A DNA stretch of 64,000 nt from Velamenicoccus sp964471325 (GTDB taxonomy: Bacteria; Omnitrophota; Gorgyraeia; Velamenicoccales; Velamenicoccaceae): NCBI GenBank assembly GCA_964471325.1, contig CAYYFL010000003.1, forward strand, positions 1 to 64,000, given 5' to 3'. Made by a program: the position numbers and the translations under genes. Positions 35,901 to 42,852 of the stretch are shown one piece after another. Position 1 is the stretch's first letter; each line of letters begins with the position of its first letter. The notes under the pieces were generated by a model. The model searched no databases. It saw only the letters and a program-made list of their open reading frames with translations, and was not told the DNA's origin.

Positions 35901-38900
35901 ACCGTGCCGAGCGCGTTTTCGGATTCGATGAAGATCCGCGTCAAAGAATCGGCCTTGCCGGCGGACCGCAACGGCCAGCCGCGCGATACGCAGTTGATCA
36001 TCCAGGGGTTGTCCGGCGTCTTCACCATCGCCGCCCCGACCGTCACCTTCACCACGCCTGTCTCTTCGGATGTCCTGGTGGCCGCAGAGAACTTCAGGCT
36101 CGTCTGGATCACCGACGGGACCATCAGCAACGACCTGCTCCTGGAATACTCCAAGGACGGGTCCGCGTGGACGACCATCGCCACCGGCGTCTCCAACGAA
36201 AACAAGTATTATGACTGGATGGTGCCTCAGGATGCCGTCGGAGACAGCGTCTTGATAAAGATCACCGATAACTCGAACCCGCAGGTCACGGCGACCTCTC
36301 CCGCTGTCCAGATCCTGGCGTATCCGGCCATCAAGGTCCTGGCGCCCAACGGCACCGAGAACCTCGTCATCGGCGAAACATTCAACATCAAATGGAAGAG
36401 CTGGGGCGCCAAGTTGCAGTCGGGGGGCAGCGACTATCAGGCCATCAGATTGCTGTATTCAGCCGATAACGGCGTTACCTGGACCGAGATCAACAGCCAG
36501 CAGGTCAACGACGGCGATTATCCCTGGGAGATACCGGACGCAGAAAGCAACCAGTGCTTGGTCAAGGTCGAAGACGCGAGCGATACCCAGATTTCCGATG
36601 CCTCCGACGCTGTTTTCACCATCACTATTCCTTCCGTGACCGTGATTACTCCCAACGGAGGGGAGAGCTGGTTTGCCACCGGAAATTACAATATCATCTG
36701 GACGAGCAGGGGGTATGTCAATCCCGACAGCTTGCTGTTGGAATATTCTACGGACGGCGCGACATGGAATACGATCAAGAGCGGCCAGGCCAACACCGGC
36801 ACTTACACCTGGAAGGTGGCGGACGTGCTCTCCAGCACGGTGCGCGTCCGGATCACGGACGCCCAGCGTACCACGGTCACGGACACGTCGAATAATCCTT
36901 TTACGATCAAAGCGCCGACGATCACGGTGGTGTCGCCCAACAACGGCACCGAAGAGTGGGTCGCGGGCCTTGTCAAGGAGATCAAGTGGACCAGCGAAGG
37001 TTATGACGTGGGGGCCGTCAGGGACAACATCAACATCCGGTATTCTGCAGACGGCGGCACGAGCTGGCTGGATACGAACTTGCCGTCGGGATCCGCCAAC
37101 TCCGGCTCCTATATGTGGCTGGTGCCCAGCACGGTTTCCAATACCTGCCTTGTCAAGATCTATGATGCCTCCAGGCCGGCAACGGTGGATACCTCCGACC
37201 AAAACTTCAAGATCGTCCTGCCGTATGTCCGCGTTTTGACCCCCAACGGCGGGGAGAGCTGGCCTATCGGCACCAAAGACAAGGTCATCACCTTCAGGAG
37301 CGTCGGCGACATCTCCAACAACCTCAAGATCGAATATTCCAAGGACAACTTCACCAGCGATTTCCATACCATCGCCACAGGGGTGTCCAAGGGCGAGCTC
37401 CAGGAAGACGGTTCTTTCCTCGGTTCTTACGGCTGGGGGGCGACCGGCGACGGCATCCCCGACGATTATTCTTCTTCGGTCAAGGTCAGGGTCACCGACA
37501 GCAACTGGCTGGCCATCCACGACGAATCGGACAATTTCTTCACCATCGCTTACCCGATCCTCAAGGTCACGCGGCCCAACGGCGGGGATCTCTTCACCGT
37601 CGGTGACGCCGAGAACATCACCTGGACGAACACGGGAAGCGTGGGCAACAGCCTCAAGATCGAATATTCCAAGGACAATTTTGTCACCGACGGCATCCTC
37701 ATCGCCGACAACGTTCCTAATTCCGGGGAGGGCGGGACCTACAGCTGGACGGTGGTGAATGATATCTCGGCCACAGCGAGGGTCAGGATCACCGATAACA
37801 GCAGGCCGTTGATGGTCAACGACAAATCGGACGCCACGTTCAGCATCCTGCCTACGCCGGTGATCACCATCGACAAGCCCAACGGCTCGGAGATCTGGCG
37901 CGTGGGCACCAACCAGAACATCACATGGCACGACAACGGCGGCGTCATCTCCAACAACCTGACGCTGGAATATTCCAACGATGTCGGCGCGACCTGGAAG
38001 ACCATCGCCGCTGGCGTGGCCAATACCGGCGGGTATGTCTGGAAGGTCCCCGATGACGTTCTCGGAGGAGGCGACGGGACCAAGACATATTTGGTGAGGA
38101 TCACGGATATTTCCCGTCCGACGACGACGGATGTCTCCGACGATGTCTTCACGATCGCCCCGCCGAAGATCACCATCACCAGCCCCAATGGCGGAGAGAT
38201 CTGGGCCATCAGCGATAAGGCGCCCGTGACCTGGACCAGCGAAGGGGCCGTGTCCGATTCCCTGTCGCTGGAGGTTTCTTGCAGCGGCGGTGCCGAGGGG
38301 ACGTTCGTTTCTTTGGCGACCGTGACGAACAGCGGGGCCTATCTCTGGGAGATAAAGGATGACAAGGTCACGGTGACGTCGAACGCCATCTTCAGGATCA
38401 GGGACATCACGCGGCCGGCGACTTACGATATCTCGGACAAGTCCTTCACCATCGACCCCTTGCCGACCATCACGATCATGACTCCGACGGGCACGGGCGA
38501 GGTTTACGTCCTGGGAGACACGACAGACGTCACCTGGACATGGACAGGTCTGTCCATCTCCAATAACCTGATCATCGACATCTCCCTGGACAACTTTGCG
38601 ACGCACCAGATCATCGCCAGCGGCGTGCCGAACAGCGGCAAATTCGTTTGGAATATCCCCGATTCTACGCTGACGGGCACGACATTGAGATTGCGCATCA
38701 CCGACGGCAACCGGACGCTGATTACGGACACCACGGACGGGACGTTCAGGATCCGCGGCGGCTTCACCGTGATCACCCCCAACGGCGGGGAAAACTGGGT
38801 GGCAAAATCGCCCCAGGCCATTACGTGGTCGACCCGCGGCTACATCCCGAAGGTGAATCTCGACTATACGACGGACGGCGGCCTGAACTGGACGACCATC

Positions 38901-40571
38901 GTCGCCGGCCTCACCAACAGCAATTCCTATACGTGGACGCTGCCGGACATAAAGTCCAGTACGGTCAAGGTGCGCGTTTCCAACCAGGACGACACGACGG
39001 TCAACGACATGAGCGAGGAGGCCTTTAACATCATCTATGCTTCGGTGAAATTCAACGTCCTGGACTTTGATACCTTCCAGCACCTCTCGGAACTCAGCGC
39101 CGAAGAGCCGGCCACCGCCTGGAGCACCGGTTACGAGCTGACGTCTCCCGTCACGCGGACGGCGCAGTATCCGTACGGGACCTACACGACCTTCTTCAAG
39201 AAAGACGGCTTTATCGACAACAGCGTCAGCTGGACGGCGCCCAAGACAGGGACTGATCCTTATGTGGTCACGCTCTACATGGAAAGCACGGCTTCGGCGC
39301 AGGTCAGTTGGGAGGCCATTGCGACGTATAGTTACGCCCCGGCGGACGATTCCTTGAGCGCCGTCGGTTCCCTGCAAAGAAAAGGTAAATTGGTCGGCAC
39401 CAGGGCCGAGGAGCGGGCACAGATGGGCGCGGCGACCTTCACCATCTATGAGTCCGACGGCGCGACGCTCAGGAAGGAACTCATCACCACGGTCAATGAC
39501 AGCGGCATGTACGTCTTCCCGATTTACGCCAACACCGATTTCCAGTCGGGCAAGGTGTATCCGGCGACCCTGACGATCCTCTATAATGACGTGGCTTATA
39601 CGTCGACGGCGAACATCGATGTCGGCAGCGAAAAACTGCAGTATGAATTCTTCACCCAGACGGCAACGCAGCTGGCGGATTCCGTCGAAAAGATAGAACA
39701 GGCGGTGGGCACCGGCTTGGCCAAGACAGAGGGGGTCTTGAAAGACAAGATCTCCTCCAGTGAGGAGGCCATCAAGGCGCACACCACCAGCACGGTGGCG
39801 GCCACGGAGAAGAAGCTGGATACGTCGATCGACGAAGCCAAGACCCTGACGGAAACCGCCATGAAATCCGAGATCCTCAACCGGGAGAACACCGTCCGTT
39901 CGGGCCAGGATTTGATGATCAGGTACAGGACGTATTCCGGCTTGTCTCCCGTCATCGATGTCTATGACGCCAATAACGTCCAGCGGGTCAGCAAGGGCGC
40001 GATGATGGAGATCGGCGCAACAGGGATATATGAATACGACCTCACGTTCGTCCTCGGCTGGGGCACAGGCGACTTTACCATCGTCTGCTCTGAAAGCAGC
40101 TATGGGACCCTGGATGCGCTGACGCTGACCGTCAGGATGGACGATCTCGAGAGCGTCGCCAGCGACCTTTCGGCGGTCTTGGGCAGCGTCTCGCCGATCA
40201 AAGACATGCAGTCGAAGGTGGAGGCGTTTTCCGCGGCATTCCATGTCGTCGAGCAGAATATCCAGAAGGCCTCTGAGGTATTGGCGGGCGTCAAGGGCGG
40301 TTCCGAAGCGATCCTTTCGGCAAGCAAGCAGATGGAGACCGTGCACAGGGTCCTCCAGGACATGAGCGACAAGATCCACAAGATGAGCACGTCCACCGAC
40401 ATGCAGAATATCGAGAGGCTCTACGAAGTCTCCGAGAAGGGCGCCCAGAACATCGATTACCTCCGCAACAAGACCCAGGAGCTCAAGGCCCTCATGCTTT
40501 TGAATCAGAAGATGGTTGAGAACGTCGCCAAAGAAGAACCTGTCGTGCAGACGTGGTATGAATACTCATGA
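26925..40571 (+). CDS. Giant secreted multi-repeat protein (4548 aa)
   Basis: GGAGAAGAAG precedes the ATG. A signal peptide-like segment lies at about 38-63 behind a long charged N-terminus. About 162-1327 hold 24 Kelch-like beta-propeller units of about 48 residues (pattern YPGSGDYIY, then KY or RY, ending T-x-x-W), enough for three or four propellers. Two DUF2341 domains lie at about 1523-1640 and 2012-2135 around an IgGFc-binding-like beta region. From about 2726 to 4043 there are 13 Ig/Kre9-like repeats of about 100 residues, each opening like VTPNGGE and closing like YTWTVP. The C-terminus has beta segments and two coiled-coil stretches (about 4250-4330 and 4405-4530). There is no sortase or membrane anchor. 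It is likely a surface or adhesion protein; substrate of the nearby secretion system is plausible but unproven. Confidence 0.88.
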   Translation: MKGPVLMKTGCDQDTRRQHPMPAMEGCCHASTRGTRARALGLVLAGMFVLGDMALCTNLSSAADQYNKFEQSDWRGGASADKATDPTNKTGWTKYSSAGANVDTVSSAGVKLLPNSFSLTDDTDADFAEGSGTNTIVAGTGSAATLGLNTVYQDPFCSALGEWANLPFTPYMGAVAPLTRAGNYIYSLWVSWGNNMSFMRWSIADEKWEMLADIPMSVGLGAALAYDGNDVIYALVGGNRKEFYAYQISTNTWYAKKNISAAVGYGGALVVVPSISKAFAFCGNGSSVFYRYNIPTGIAEAGSWSAVESTPFAVGIGASLVYPGSGNLVYGSAGGGSTSFAKFDVTASSNAWVSLQNCPFALSWYSDVVWPGAGNYLYAWNGGSRYFARYYISSDTWESSYYTSTLSKDIELPALPFTIYSRMYLYDPDGGGTELRLLSNHSYSSTYRYYPATKKWREESYPRSSGYWGADAVYVASENAIYYIPGNGYKYFYKYYLTFTPFSATNTAVAYQWERLSDATFAGNTSGIYVGGALAYKPGDTYIYCLQGYYQNGFSRYNLTTKAWEQLAPLPQKVYWGGTLVVAGNFVYATGGYNQDTGSYTNNLYRYKPQNDTWQSISLCPFGNFYYGACAVYPGSGDYIYFLRSNARTVFMTYQISTDTWTQKANLPDMYPGYGGKFVYSSSENAIYYMNGHDGSFYYTGFAKYDIASNTWQSLHVPIFQYTQVAACASDTNLYHIGTQYASGLQTYVFSTGQWKNEIVNAPYATSRLNFGSVVKKGDYVYLFMNYRTNYAWKYSLTQNKWVNLIKLPFVTSGTGHRAVYPGAGDYIYVSEGNMSRNFWKYNTETGAWTQLASSPYMFFWSAKMVADASGIYVCPGYYNSSIFLKFNDDAYGGSWTTLPNMLEAAYYEGNGMCIISSGSYKGIYVLKQAGTTKFTKFNLNDETWGYLADAPWAISDYGSLVYPGSGDFIYCLKGSGRDFAKYSLSTNTWTILTDASISVGGTSDGFYPGTGDLLYFYLGVNHGNLGVNFNRYSISTNRWDEPIQFPASNSYGSQICAMPSGEEIFYMRGGSSEFYKYNITNSVWYTLNPPPSSVTTDARAVYPGSGDYIYVTRGTGYYDIWAYSVSTDLWTNLAVPPAAFSTGLTLAYRDGYLYAMRGGSTTTFWRYSIAGNNWKEYATTPTVVSRGSNLINPGTDKYLYATAGGGSTAFWRYNADTTDTTTTDGDSAYNTWESLAPLPLPSMGGVLFSPGFGDYIYYFVSYNYDFSYGTNYFYRYCISTNTWDTRPDLPFVLNGQAAAMYPGTGDYIYLSSGYGTSSLMKYLLFSSGIYISDIKEIGNNASLANVSWVNNGLGQIDIKVRTGKKFDLSDALAWSYVDKTVKNADLSAYAGVNDGDQYLQYYIRFFCYDLSQVPLLDKVTIGWTKYPLSQELVSSPYNTTYATNRLRNISWTATLPTGTDVRFQVHTAPDNNGEPGTWGPWYGPAGVQQIPYEFTNKEEYANTSEVVVGNGTAKLSKVLQDYLYRQQVIIDNTSGATAYTDCTIRVEVPSANIDFWNHISSDGSDIRFVDSDGKTPLKYRVVGFSKSKKTATCWVTVPTIPLGAAKTIYILYGKSTATSESDPTLAESLIGTDFYAFMFAFFDIITTDAPNRVTIEKLDSSGQVIASSYRDFTAVGEKQRYDDTDLTVYHVTSQKPITIFTSAIEPASYYDDDFYTVCGNDLWLWMPSNNYDGDVIITAYNDDTQVTITDYGLGDDTQSIALDKGNFWFGWNRVDSRGEVWHIEATKPITVMAGLINHGEASEQIRSPDMQEYYFYCPDAIITLTAYEDGTNIIVDNLDSTTGDYSGTLNKGQSYKHLPNGGTGALSMRTYISADKPICVVADDSGGGKGQIYQSADTLVGVGKEYYINTAATRYLRLVALEDGGTSVTITGDISPSPSYVSLGNKGSSTAVDPGATWRNLQLVGDKRYALYTYNSYSEAITPVFKVAEFNYRMSTYMLAEETAATSGNPQLSAWQYKETLNIDNTANDTALADFQVSVDIDKSHKDFWDHVKSDGSDVRFVDSDDTTLLSYYLDTFSTTEQKARFWIKLPTLSNTAKQTVYMYYGNPAAVSQSNGDNVFEFFDSFDGGLDKWDTQYCNLVTVSSIFGMDSSTLTIGTGTTTPSTDVVIPSGIISGRTYDWNWELRWANGALVQAQDVAQPFTLYYGLVSMTAGPFMVKSVVPGQVISTLGGTFTNNETYDQQGLKLRFKFTDVDSGAVFDQVDSTTFDLPKGATTTINNASITMPAGLIQGHLYYWSWQILNSNNNVVLNSDSAPAALFNIQVGFEMTTDPTLPEAPLVGGTTRSVSATFSNNSGISLNNLIWRFILTDTSQGGRTAVKVAHNGYLQAKTNMAPNYNITSQVIWQTANKTGQHFVGICDPNAKYATSQGTSSYLAGYNVLMWNNGYFYDESGDGYTSWESIRMAYTATMWNTEKMTWTPHNPGGTPPTSGKVVFELSSGDKLTYNAGFVAGPNLSIKPTVRSAKDAIFIDKFMVYKSATVAPYVGFVYSETTNPTGMEVYYKTNPTIQPILGVFYDNNLADFTDVITTPTNTSIKYQVSSDGYNWYWHDGTKWTLVSAGLNQANTSAEIRAHLVDYATAFPKGEFWYRAYLSSSDGIYTPELDKVTITTTTDPTYYVTPAGSLINVLNRDAESDQWFQYKAILSSVGQDTPILTKAGVEYIKSFITVTAPNGGETINSGSTATITWNAQAIDGNTGKVKIQYSTDNGATYPNTIVSNLNNTGTYSWLVPDNPSQTAKIKIVSEDFPLVYDESDASFRILSLEVSSPNGGEIWEVGKPHGITWFASGTLAHDLTIKYSINGGTTWSLVSNNRPPSPAIYTWTVANTPSDTVSLRIYDPLNENITDTSNQPFAIVPAPKITVNSPVQGDVWKEGLTKTLSWTANQNWFCPTVDIEYSNDDFISDVHTIAAGVSIGTPVGSNPNDDINGSYNWTVPSAFSDSMKIRVKESALPADRNGQPRDTQLIIQGLSGVFTIAAPTVTFTTPVSSDVLVAAENFRLVWITDGTISNDLLLEYSKDGSAWTTIATGVSNENKYYDWMVPQDAVGDSVLIKITDNSNPQVTATSPAVQILAYPAIKVLAPNGTENLVIGETFNIKWKSWGAKLQSGGSDYQAIRLLYSADNGVTWTEINSQQVNDGDYPWEIPDAESNQCLVKVEDASDTQISDASDAVFTITIPSVTVITPNGGESWFATGNYNIIWTSRGYVNPDSLLLEYSTDGATWNTIKSGQANTGTYTWKVADVLSSTVRVRITDAQRTTVTDTSNNPFTIKAPTITVVSPNNGTEEWVAGLVKEIKWTSEGYDVGAVRDNINIRYSADGGTSWLDTNLPSGSANSGSYMWLVPSTVSNTCLVKIYDASRPATVDTSDQNFKIVLPYVRVLTPNGGESWPIGTKDKVITFRSVGDISNNLKIEYSKDNFTSDFHTIATGVSKGELQEDGSFLGSYGWGATGDGIPDDYSSSVKVRVTDSNWLAIHDESDNFFTIAYPILKVTRPNGGDLFTVGDAENITWTNTGSVGNSLKIEYSKDNFVTDGILIADNVPNSGEGGTYSWTVVNDISATARVRITDNSRPLMVNDKSDATFSILPTPVITIDKPNGSEIWRVGTNQNITWHDNGGVISNNLTLEYSNDVGATWKTIAAGVANTGGYVWKVPDDVLGGGDGTKTYLVRITDISRPTTTDVSDDVFTIAPPKITITSPNGGEIWAISDKAPVTWTSEGAVSDSLSLEVSCSGGAEGTFVSLATVTNSGAYLWEIKDDKVTVTSNAIFRIRDITRPATYDISDKSFTIDPLPTITIMTPTGTGEVYVLGDTTDVTWTWTGLSISNNLIIDISLDNFATHQIIASGVPNSGKFVWNIPDSTLTGTTLRLRITDGNRTLITDTTDGTFRIRGGFTVITPNGGENWVAKSPQAITWSTRGYIPKVNLDYTTDGGLNWTTIVAGLTNSNSYTWTLPDIKSSTVKVRVSNQDDTTVNDMSEEAFNIIYASVKFNVLDFDTFQHLSELSAEEPATAWSTGYELTSPVTRTAQYPYGTYTTFFKKDGFIDNSVSWTAPKTGTDPYVVTLYMESTASAQVSWEAIATYSYAPADDSLSAVGSLQRKGKLVGTRAEERAQMGAATFTIYESDGATLRKELITTVNDSGMYVFPIYANTDFQSGKVYPATLTILYNDVAYTSTANIDVGSEKLQYEFFTQTATQLADSVEKIEQAVGTGLAKTEGVLKDKISSSEEAIKAHTTSTVAATEKKLDTSIDEAKTLTETAMKSEILNRENTVRSGQDLMIRYRTYSGLSPVIDVYDANNVQRVSKGAMMEIGATGIYEYDLTFVLGWGTGDFTIVCSESSYGTLDALTLTVRMDDLESVASDLSAVLGSVSPIKDMQSKVEAFSAAFHVVEQNIQKASEVLAGVKGGSEAILSASKQMETVHRVLQDMSDKIHKMSTSTDMQNIERLYEVSEKGAQNIDYLRNKTQELKALMLLNQKMVENVAKEEPVVQTWYEYS

Positions 40572-40779
40572 TGCGAAGGCCGTCTTGCCCGTAATGAATT
40601 ATGGTAAATCCGTTTTGATGGCAAGCGCAGCGGTCCTGTGGAAAATTTTTGCGGAATGTATTTCCACGTGCGGGCAGAATGTATTAAAATAAAGAGGAAC
40701 AAAGCGCCGCGAAGAGATATTCCGCAAGCAAAAATGTAAGATGCCCCACGTTTCCGTGTGGCGAATACGGATTTTGAAA

Positions 40780-41613
40780 ATGACGCATATCCTTAAAAAG
40801 AATAGTTTATTAGGGGCTGTCTTCTGTCTGTTTTTTGTCTTCGGTATCCTGCCCGTCGTGGCGGAGGCCAATATCGTCGTGCGGGCCGCCGTCGTCAATC
40901 CTTCGGAGACCCAGTCCAGAAAAGTCCCTTTCAAATCCTATCTGCCCAAGGAGATCAGGCCGGAGAATATCGTGGACATGGGGGATTTGAACATCGCTTA
41001 CGACCCCAAAGAGTCCGCCTATTATGTTTACAAGGATTTTGATTTGGCGCCGAGAGAGTCCGCCCTCGTAGAGATCGAGATGGAGGACGTCTGGAAGATC
41101 CCTGCCGAAGAGCTCTCTTCGATCAGGACGGAAGTGGACAAGGTCACCAAGATTTTGGAAAACACGGACTATCGCGAACGGGCCAAGTATTTGAAAGAAA
41201 GCATCCTCCAAAAACTGGACCATATTGAACGTACGCAGACCGTCGTGAACCCCAATCCCGGCGGCTACATTTCCGATTACCGGGAAAACCTGAAGTTGCT
41301 GGACGAGGTCAAGACCGACCTCCAGTCCGCCAAGACGCTGATGGTTGAAGCCAAGGGGTTCTCGCCCATGCTGACGTGGAAACTGATCGTCGGCGTCGTG
41401 GCCTTCCTCGGCATCCTGGGCTTGATCTTTTTCGTCATCTGGCTGAGGCAGATCAAGACGATGTCGAATCTTACGGAAGATTTCAAGGCCCCTTCGCAAG
41501 ACATGCAGCCGGAGCCCCTGGCACCCGAAAAAGGCGAACAGTGGCAGGGGGAAGAGGAGAAGAAGTCCGACCTTTCCGATATCGAGCAGCGCCTGAAGCA
41601 AGAGAAGAAATGA
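40780..41613 (+). CDS. Signal-peptide protein with periplasmic domain and one membrane helix
   Basis: 277 residues from ATG 40780, preferred over ATG 40741 because it gives a normal signal peptide (MTHILKKNSLLGAVFCLFFVFG to about VVAEA). The periplasmic part is beta-rich then helical, with NPSETQSRKVPFKSYLPKEIRPENI near its start; a membrane helix follows (about 200-222) and a charged cytoplasmic tail. NPSET and PFKSYLP-type motifs occur in envelope proteins that accompany giant exported proteins, but I cannot name a family. It lies 208 bases after the giant gene and its stop codon is inside REP copy 5. Confidence 0.75.
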   Translation: MTHILKKNSLLGAVFCLFFVFGILPVVAEANIVVRAAVVNPSETQSRKVPFKSYLPKEIRPENIVDMGDLNIAYDPKESAYYVYKDFDLAPRESALVEIEMEDVWKIPAEELSSIRTEVDKVTKILENTDYRERAKYLKESILQKLDHIERTQTVVNPNPGGYISDYRENLKLLDEVKTDLQSAKTLMVEAKGFSPMLTWKLIVGVVAFLGILGLIFFVIWLRQIKTMSNLTEDFKAPSQDMQPEPLAPEKGEQWQGEEEKKSDLSDIEQRLKQEKK

Positions 41614-41644
41614 GACAAACAGGTCTGGCCTTAAAGTCTCATTA
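41609..41644. repeat. REP-like palindrome, copy 5 (asymmetric variant)
   Basis: AATGAGACAAACAGG, loop TCTGG, CCTTAAAGTCTCATTA, the same variant as copy 2. The TGA stop of the preceding gene is part of it. Confidence 0.88.
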
Positions 41645-41684
41645 ACGAGATACAGTCGGGTGGAGTCAGTGATGTTCCATAGAG

Positions 41685-41712
41685 GGCTTGCCATAAAAGG
41701 CAGGCCTTTTTT
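41685..41712 (+). terminator. Rho-independent terminator
   Basis: GGCTTGCC and GGCAGGCC pair (one G-U) around ATAAAA and are followed by six T. It ends the giant-protein cluster. Confidence 0.8.
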
Positions 41713-41770
41713 GTGTCCGCATAAGGGGTGTTTTGTTATCCTGGAACGCCGCAAAGGCGAAGGAATCTTA

Positions 41771-41799
41771 TTGAAAAGCTTTTTCTGGTGGGCTATACT
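41771..41799 (+). promoter_or_regulatory. Sigma70-type promoter for the glycine-zipper gene
   Basis: TTGAAA (41771-41776), a 17-base spacer and TATACT (41794-41799). The leader of about 180 bases to the ATG at 41983 contains REP copy 6 and the palindrome at 41932. Confidence 0.75.
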
Positions 41800-41868
41800 T
41801 AGAGACGGCAAAAGCTGTTTTGTTGATTGTTATTGATTGTTGCGTTTCGTCAAGCGCCGAAAGGGAGA

Positions 41869-41905
41869 TAATGAGACTTTAAGGCCAGGCCTTAAAGTCT
41901 CATTA
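41869..41905. repeat. REP-like palindrome, copy 6
   Basis: TAATGAGACTTTAAGG, loop CCAGG, CCTTAAAGTCTCATTA: a perfect 16-bp inverted repeat in the 5' leader of the glycine-zipper gene. Confidence 0.93.
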
Positions 41906-41931
41906 GAGGAATTACCTAGTTATAAGGCAAT

Positions 41932-41961
41932 CTGCCTTCGCGGGCTACGCCCGCAGGGCAG
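41932..41961. repeat. Palindromic repeat, family CTGCCTTCGCGGGC, copy 2
   Basis: Same hairpin as at 4690-4719 with one base changed (GCAGGGCAG in place of GCAAGGCAG). It lies just upstream of the ribosome-binding site at 41971. Confidence 0.75.
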
Positions 41962-41982
41962 GCAGGAATTAAGGAGGGGAAT

Positions 41983-42441
41983 ATGCATATATTGAAGATG
42001 GTGATGAATGGTGTTATGGCTGTCGCTCTGGTTTTGCCTTTGGCGGGCTGCGATACCATGGGCGAGAATACCAAGACGGGCGCGCTGGGCGGCGCCCTCG
42101 TCGGTTCCGTTGCCGGCGGCGTGATCGGCCACCAGTCGGGGCACGGCGTCGAAGGCGCTCTTATCGGCGGCACGGTCGGCGCGCTGGGCGGGGGTTTGAT
42201 CGGTCATTCTATCGACCAAAAGCGTACCAAAGAACAAATCATGTCCGGAAAGGAAAAACTGGGCATATCCGATGTGATTGTGCTGGCCAAGTCGGGGATG
42301 ACGGATGACGCCATCATTGCCAAGATCGCCGAGACCGGCTCCGTCTATAACCTTTCCGTAGAAGAGATAACGACTCTGCAAAAAGAAGGCGTCTCCAACC
42401 GTGTCATCAATTACATGATGACGACGACGGTGAAGAAATAA
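41983..42441 (+). CDS. Glycine-zipper lipoprotein
   Basis: 152 residues with a lipoprotein signal ending LPLAGC (acylated Cys about 23). A glycine-zipper stretch (about 33-75, GALGGALVGSVAGGVIG and GALIGGTVGALGGGLIG) could sit in a membrane, as in SlyB/OmpA-associated lipoproteins. The C-terminal part (SDVIVLAKSGMTDDAIIAKI to VSNRVINYMM) resembles a short helical repeat seen in stress-related envelope proteins. AAGGAGGGG precedes the ATG; it has its own promoter at 41771. Confidence 0.85.
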   Translation: MHILKMVMNGVMAVALVLPLAGCDTMGENTKTGALGGALVGSVAGGVIGHQSGHGVEGALIGGTVGALGGGLIGHSIDQKRTKEQIMSGKEKLGISDVIVLAKSGMTDDAIIAKIAETGSVYNLSVEEITTLQKEGVSNRVINYMMTTTVKK

Positions 42442-42444
42442 TAC

Positions 42445-42473
42445 TTGACAATTTTTGTCGGATATAGGATAAT
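42445..42473 (+). promoter_or_regulatory. Near-consensus sigma70 promoter
   Basis: TTGACA (42445-42450), a 17-base spacer and GATAAT (42468-42473), with predicted transcription start near 42480. It drives the small unit that runs to the hairpin at 42747-42802. Confidence 0.8.
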
Positions 42474-42563
42474 CCATGTATAGATGGACGAAAGGGATGC
42501 CCGGCGTTTGCCGCAGCCGGCGTTTATTGGAAGATGCCGGTATCCGTTTCCCGGCGGAAAATG

Positions 42564-42631
42564 GCGCGGGTGTTTCGCCTTCTGCGGCACCCCGCGCCTA
42601 TCGGTATTGCGCGGGTGTTTCGCCTTCTGCG
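42564..42631. repeat. Dispersed repeat, GCGCGGGTGTTTCGCC family, locus 1
   Basis: The motif GCGCGGGTGTTTCGCC-TTCTGCG occurs twice around GGCACCCCGCGCCTATCGG, so CACCCCGCGC can pair with GCGCGGGTG. The same units occur at 54348-54444. Confidence 0.8.
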
Positions 42632-42644
42632 AAAGGAGATTGTT

Positions 42645-42728
42645 ATGAGACTCAAACCGCGTTATTTCCTGCGGGCGATAGCTCATTGCAAAGAGGGCTG
42701 TTGTCCCAGCTCCCGGACACGAGCTTAA
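42645..42728 (+). CDS. Possible 27-residue Cys-containing small protein
   Basis: ATG 42645 is preceded by GAAAGGAG at six bases. The peptide MRLKPRYFLRAIAHCKEGCC, then PSSRTRA, is basic with three Cys. It sits within a unit that has a strong promoter (42445) and a terminator-like hairpin (42747-42802). The transcript may instead be a noncoding RNA of about 320 bases; I recognise no known family. Confidence 0.4.
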   Translation: MRLKPRYFLRAIAHCKEGCCPSSRTRA

Positions 42729-42746
42729 ACTGTCCAAGAGCGATGC

Positions 42747-42802
42747 GCCCCGTTAGAGACGAGGATAATCCTATCCGGTTCTTAACGGGGCCTTCGCTTT
42801 TT
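42747..42802 (+). terminator. Terminator-like hairpin of the small unit
   Basis: GCCCCGTTA (42747-42755) pairs with TAACGGGGC (42783-42791) around a 27-base loop; a T-run follows at 42798-42802. The long loop and 6-base gap before the T-run make it imperfect. Confidence 0.55.
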
Positions 42803-42810
42803 AAATGACG

Positions 42811-42848
42811 GCGTAACTTAGCGAGCCTAGATGCGAGCTAAGTTACGC
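42811..42848. repeat. Perfect 12-bp inverted repeat
   Basis: GCGTAACTTAGC (42811-42822) faces GCTAAGTTACGC (42837-42848), immediately before the GIY-YIG cassette. Confidence 0.85.
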
Positions 42849-42852
42849 GCCG

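Noticed and set aside
36459..40379. A 1306-codon open frame on the minus strand
   Set aside because: It lies wholly antisense to the Ig-like repeats of the giant gene. Its protein has no family resemblance and the frame is open because of GC-rich codon use on the plus strand.
42476..42808. A 110-codon ORF across the small transcription unit
   Set aside because: It begins just inside the promoter, runs through repeat units and the terminator stem, and has no RBS. The 27-codon ORF is the better candidate.
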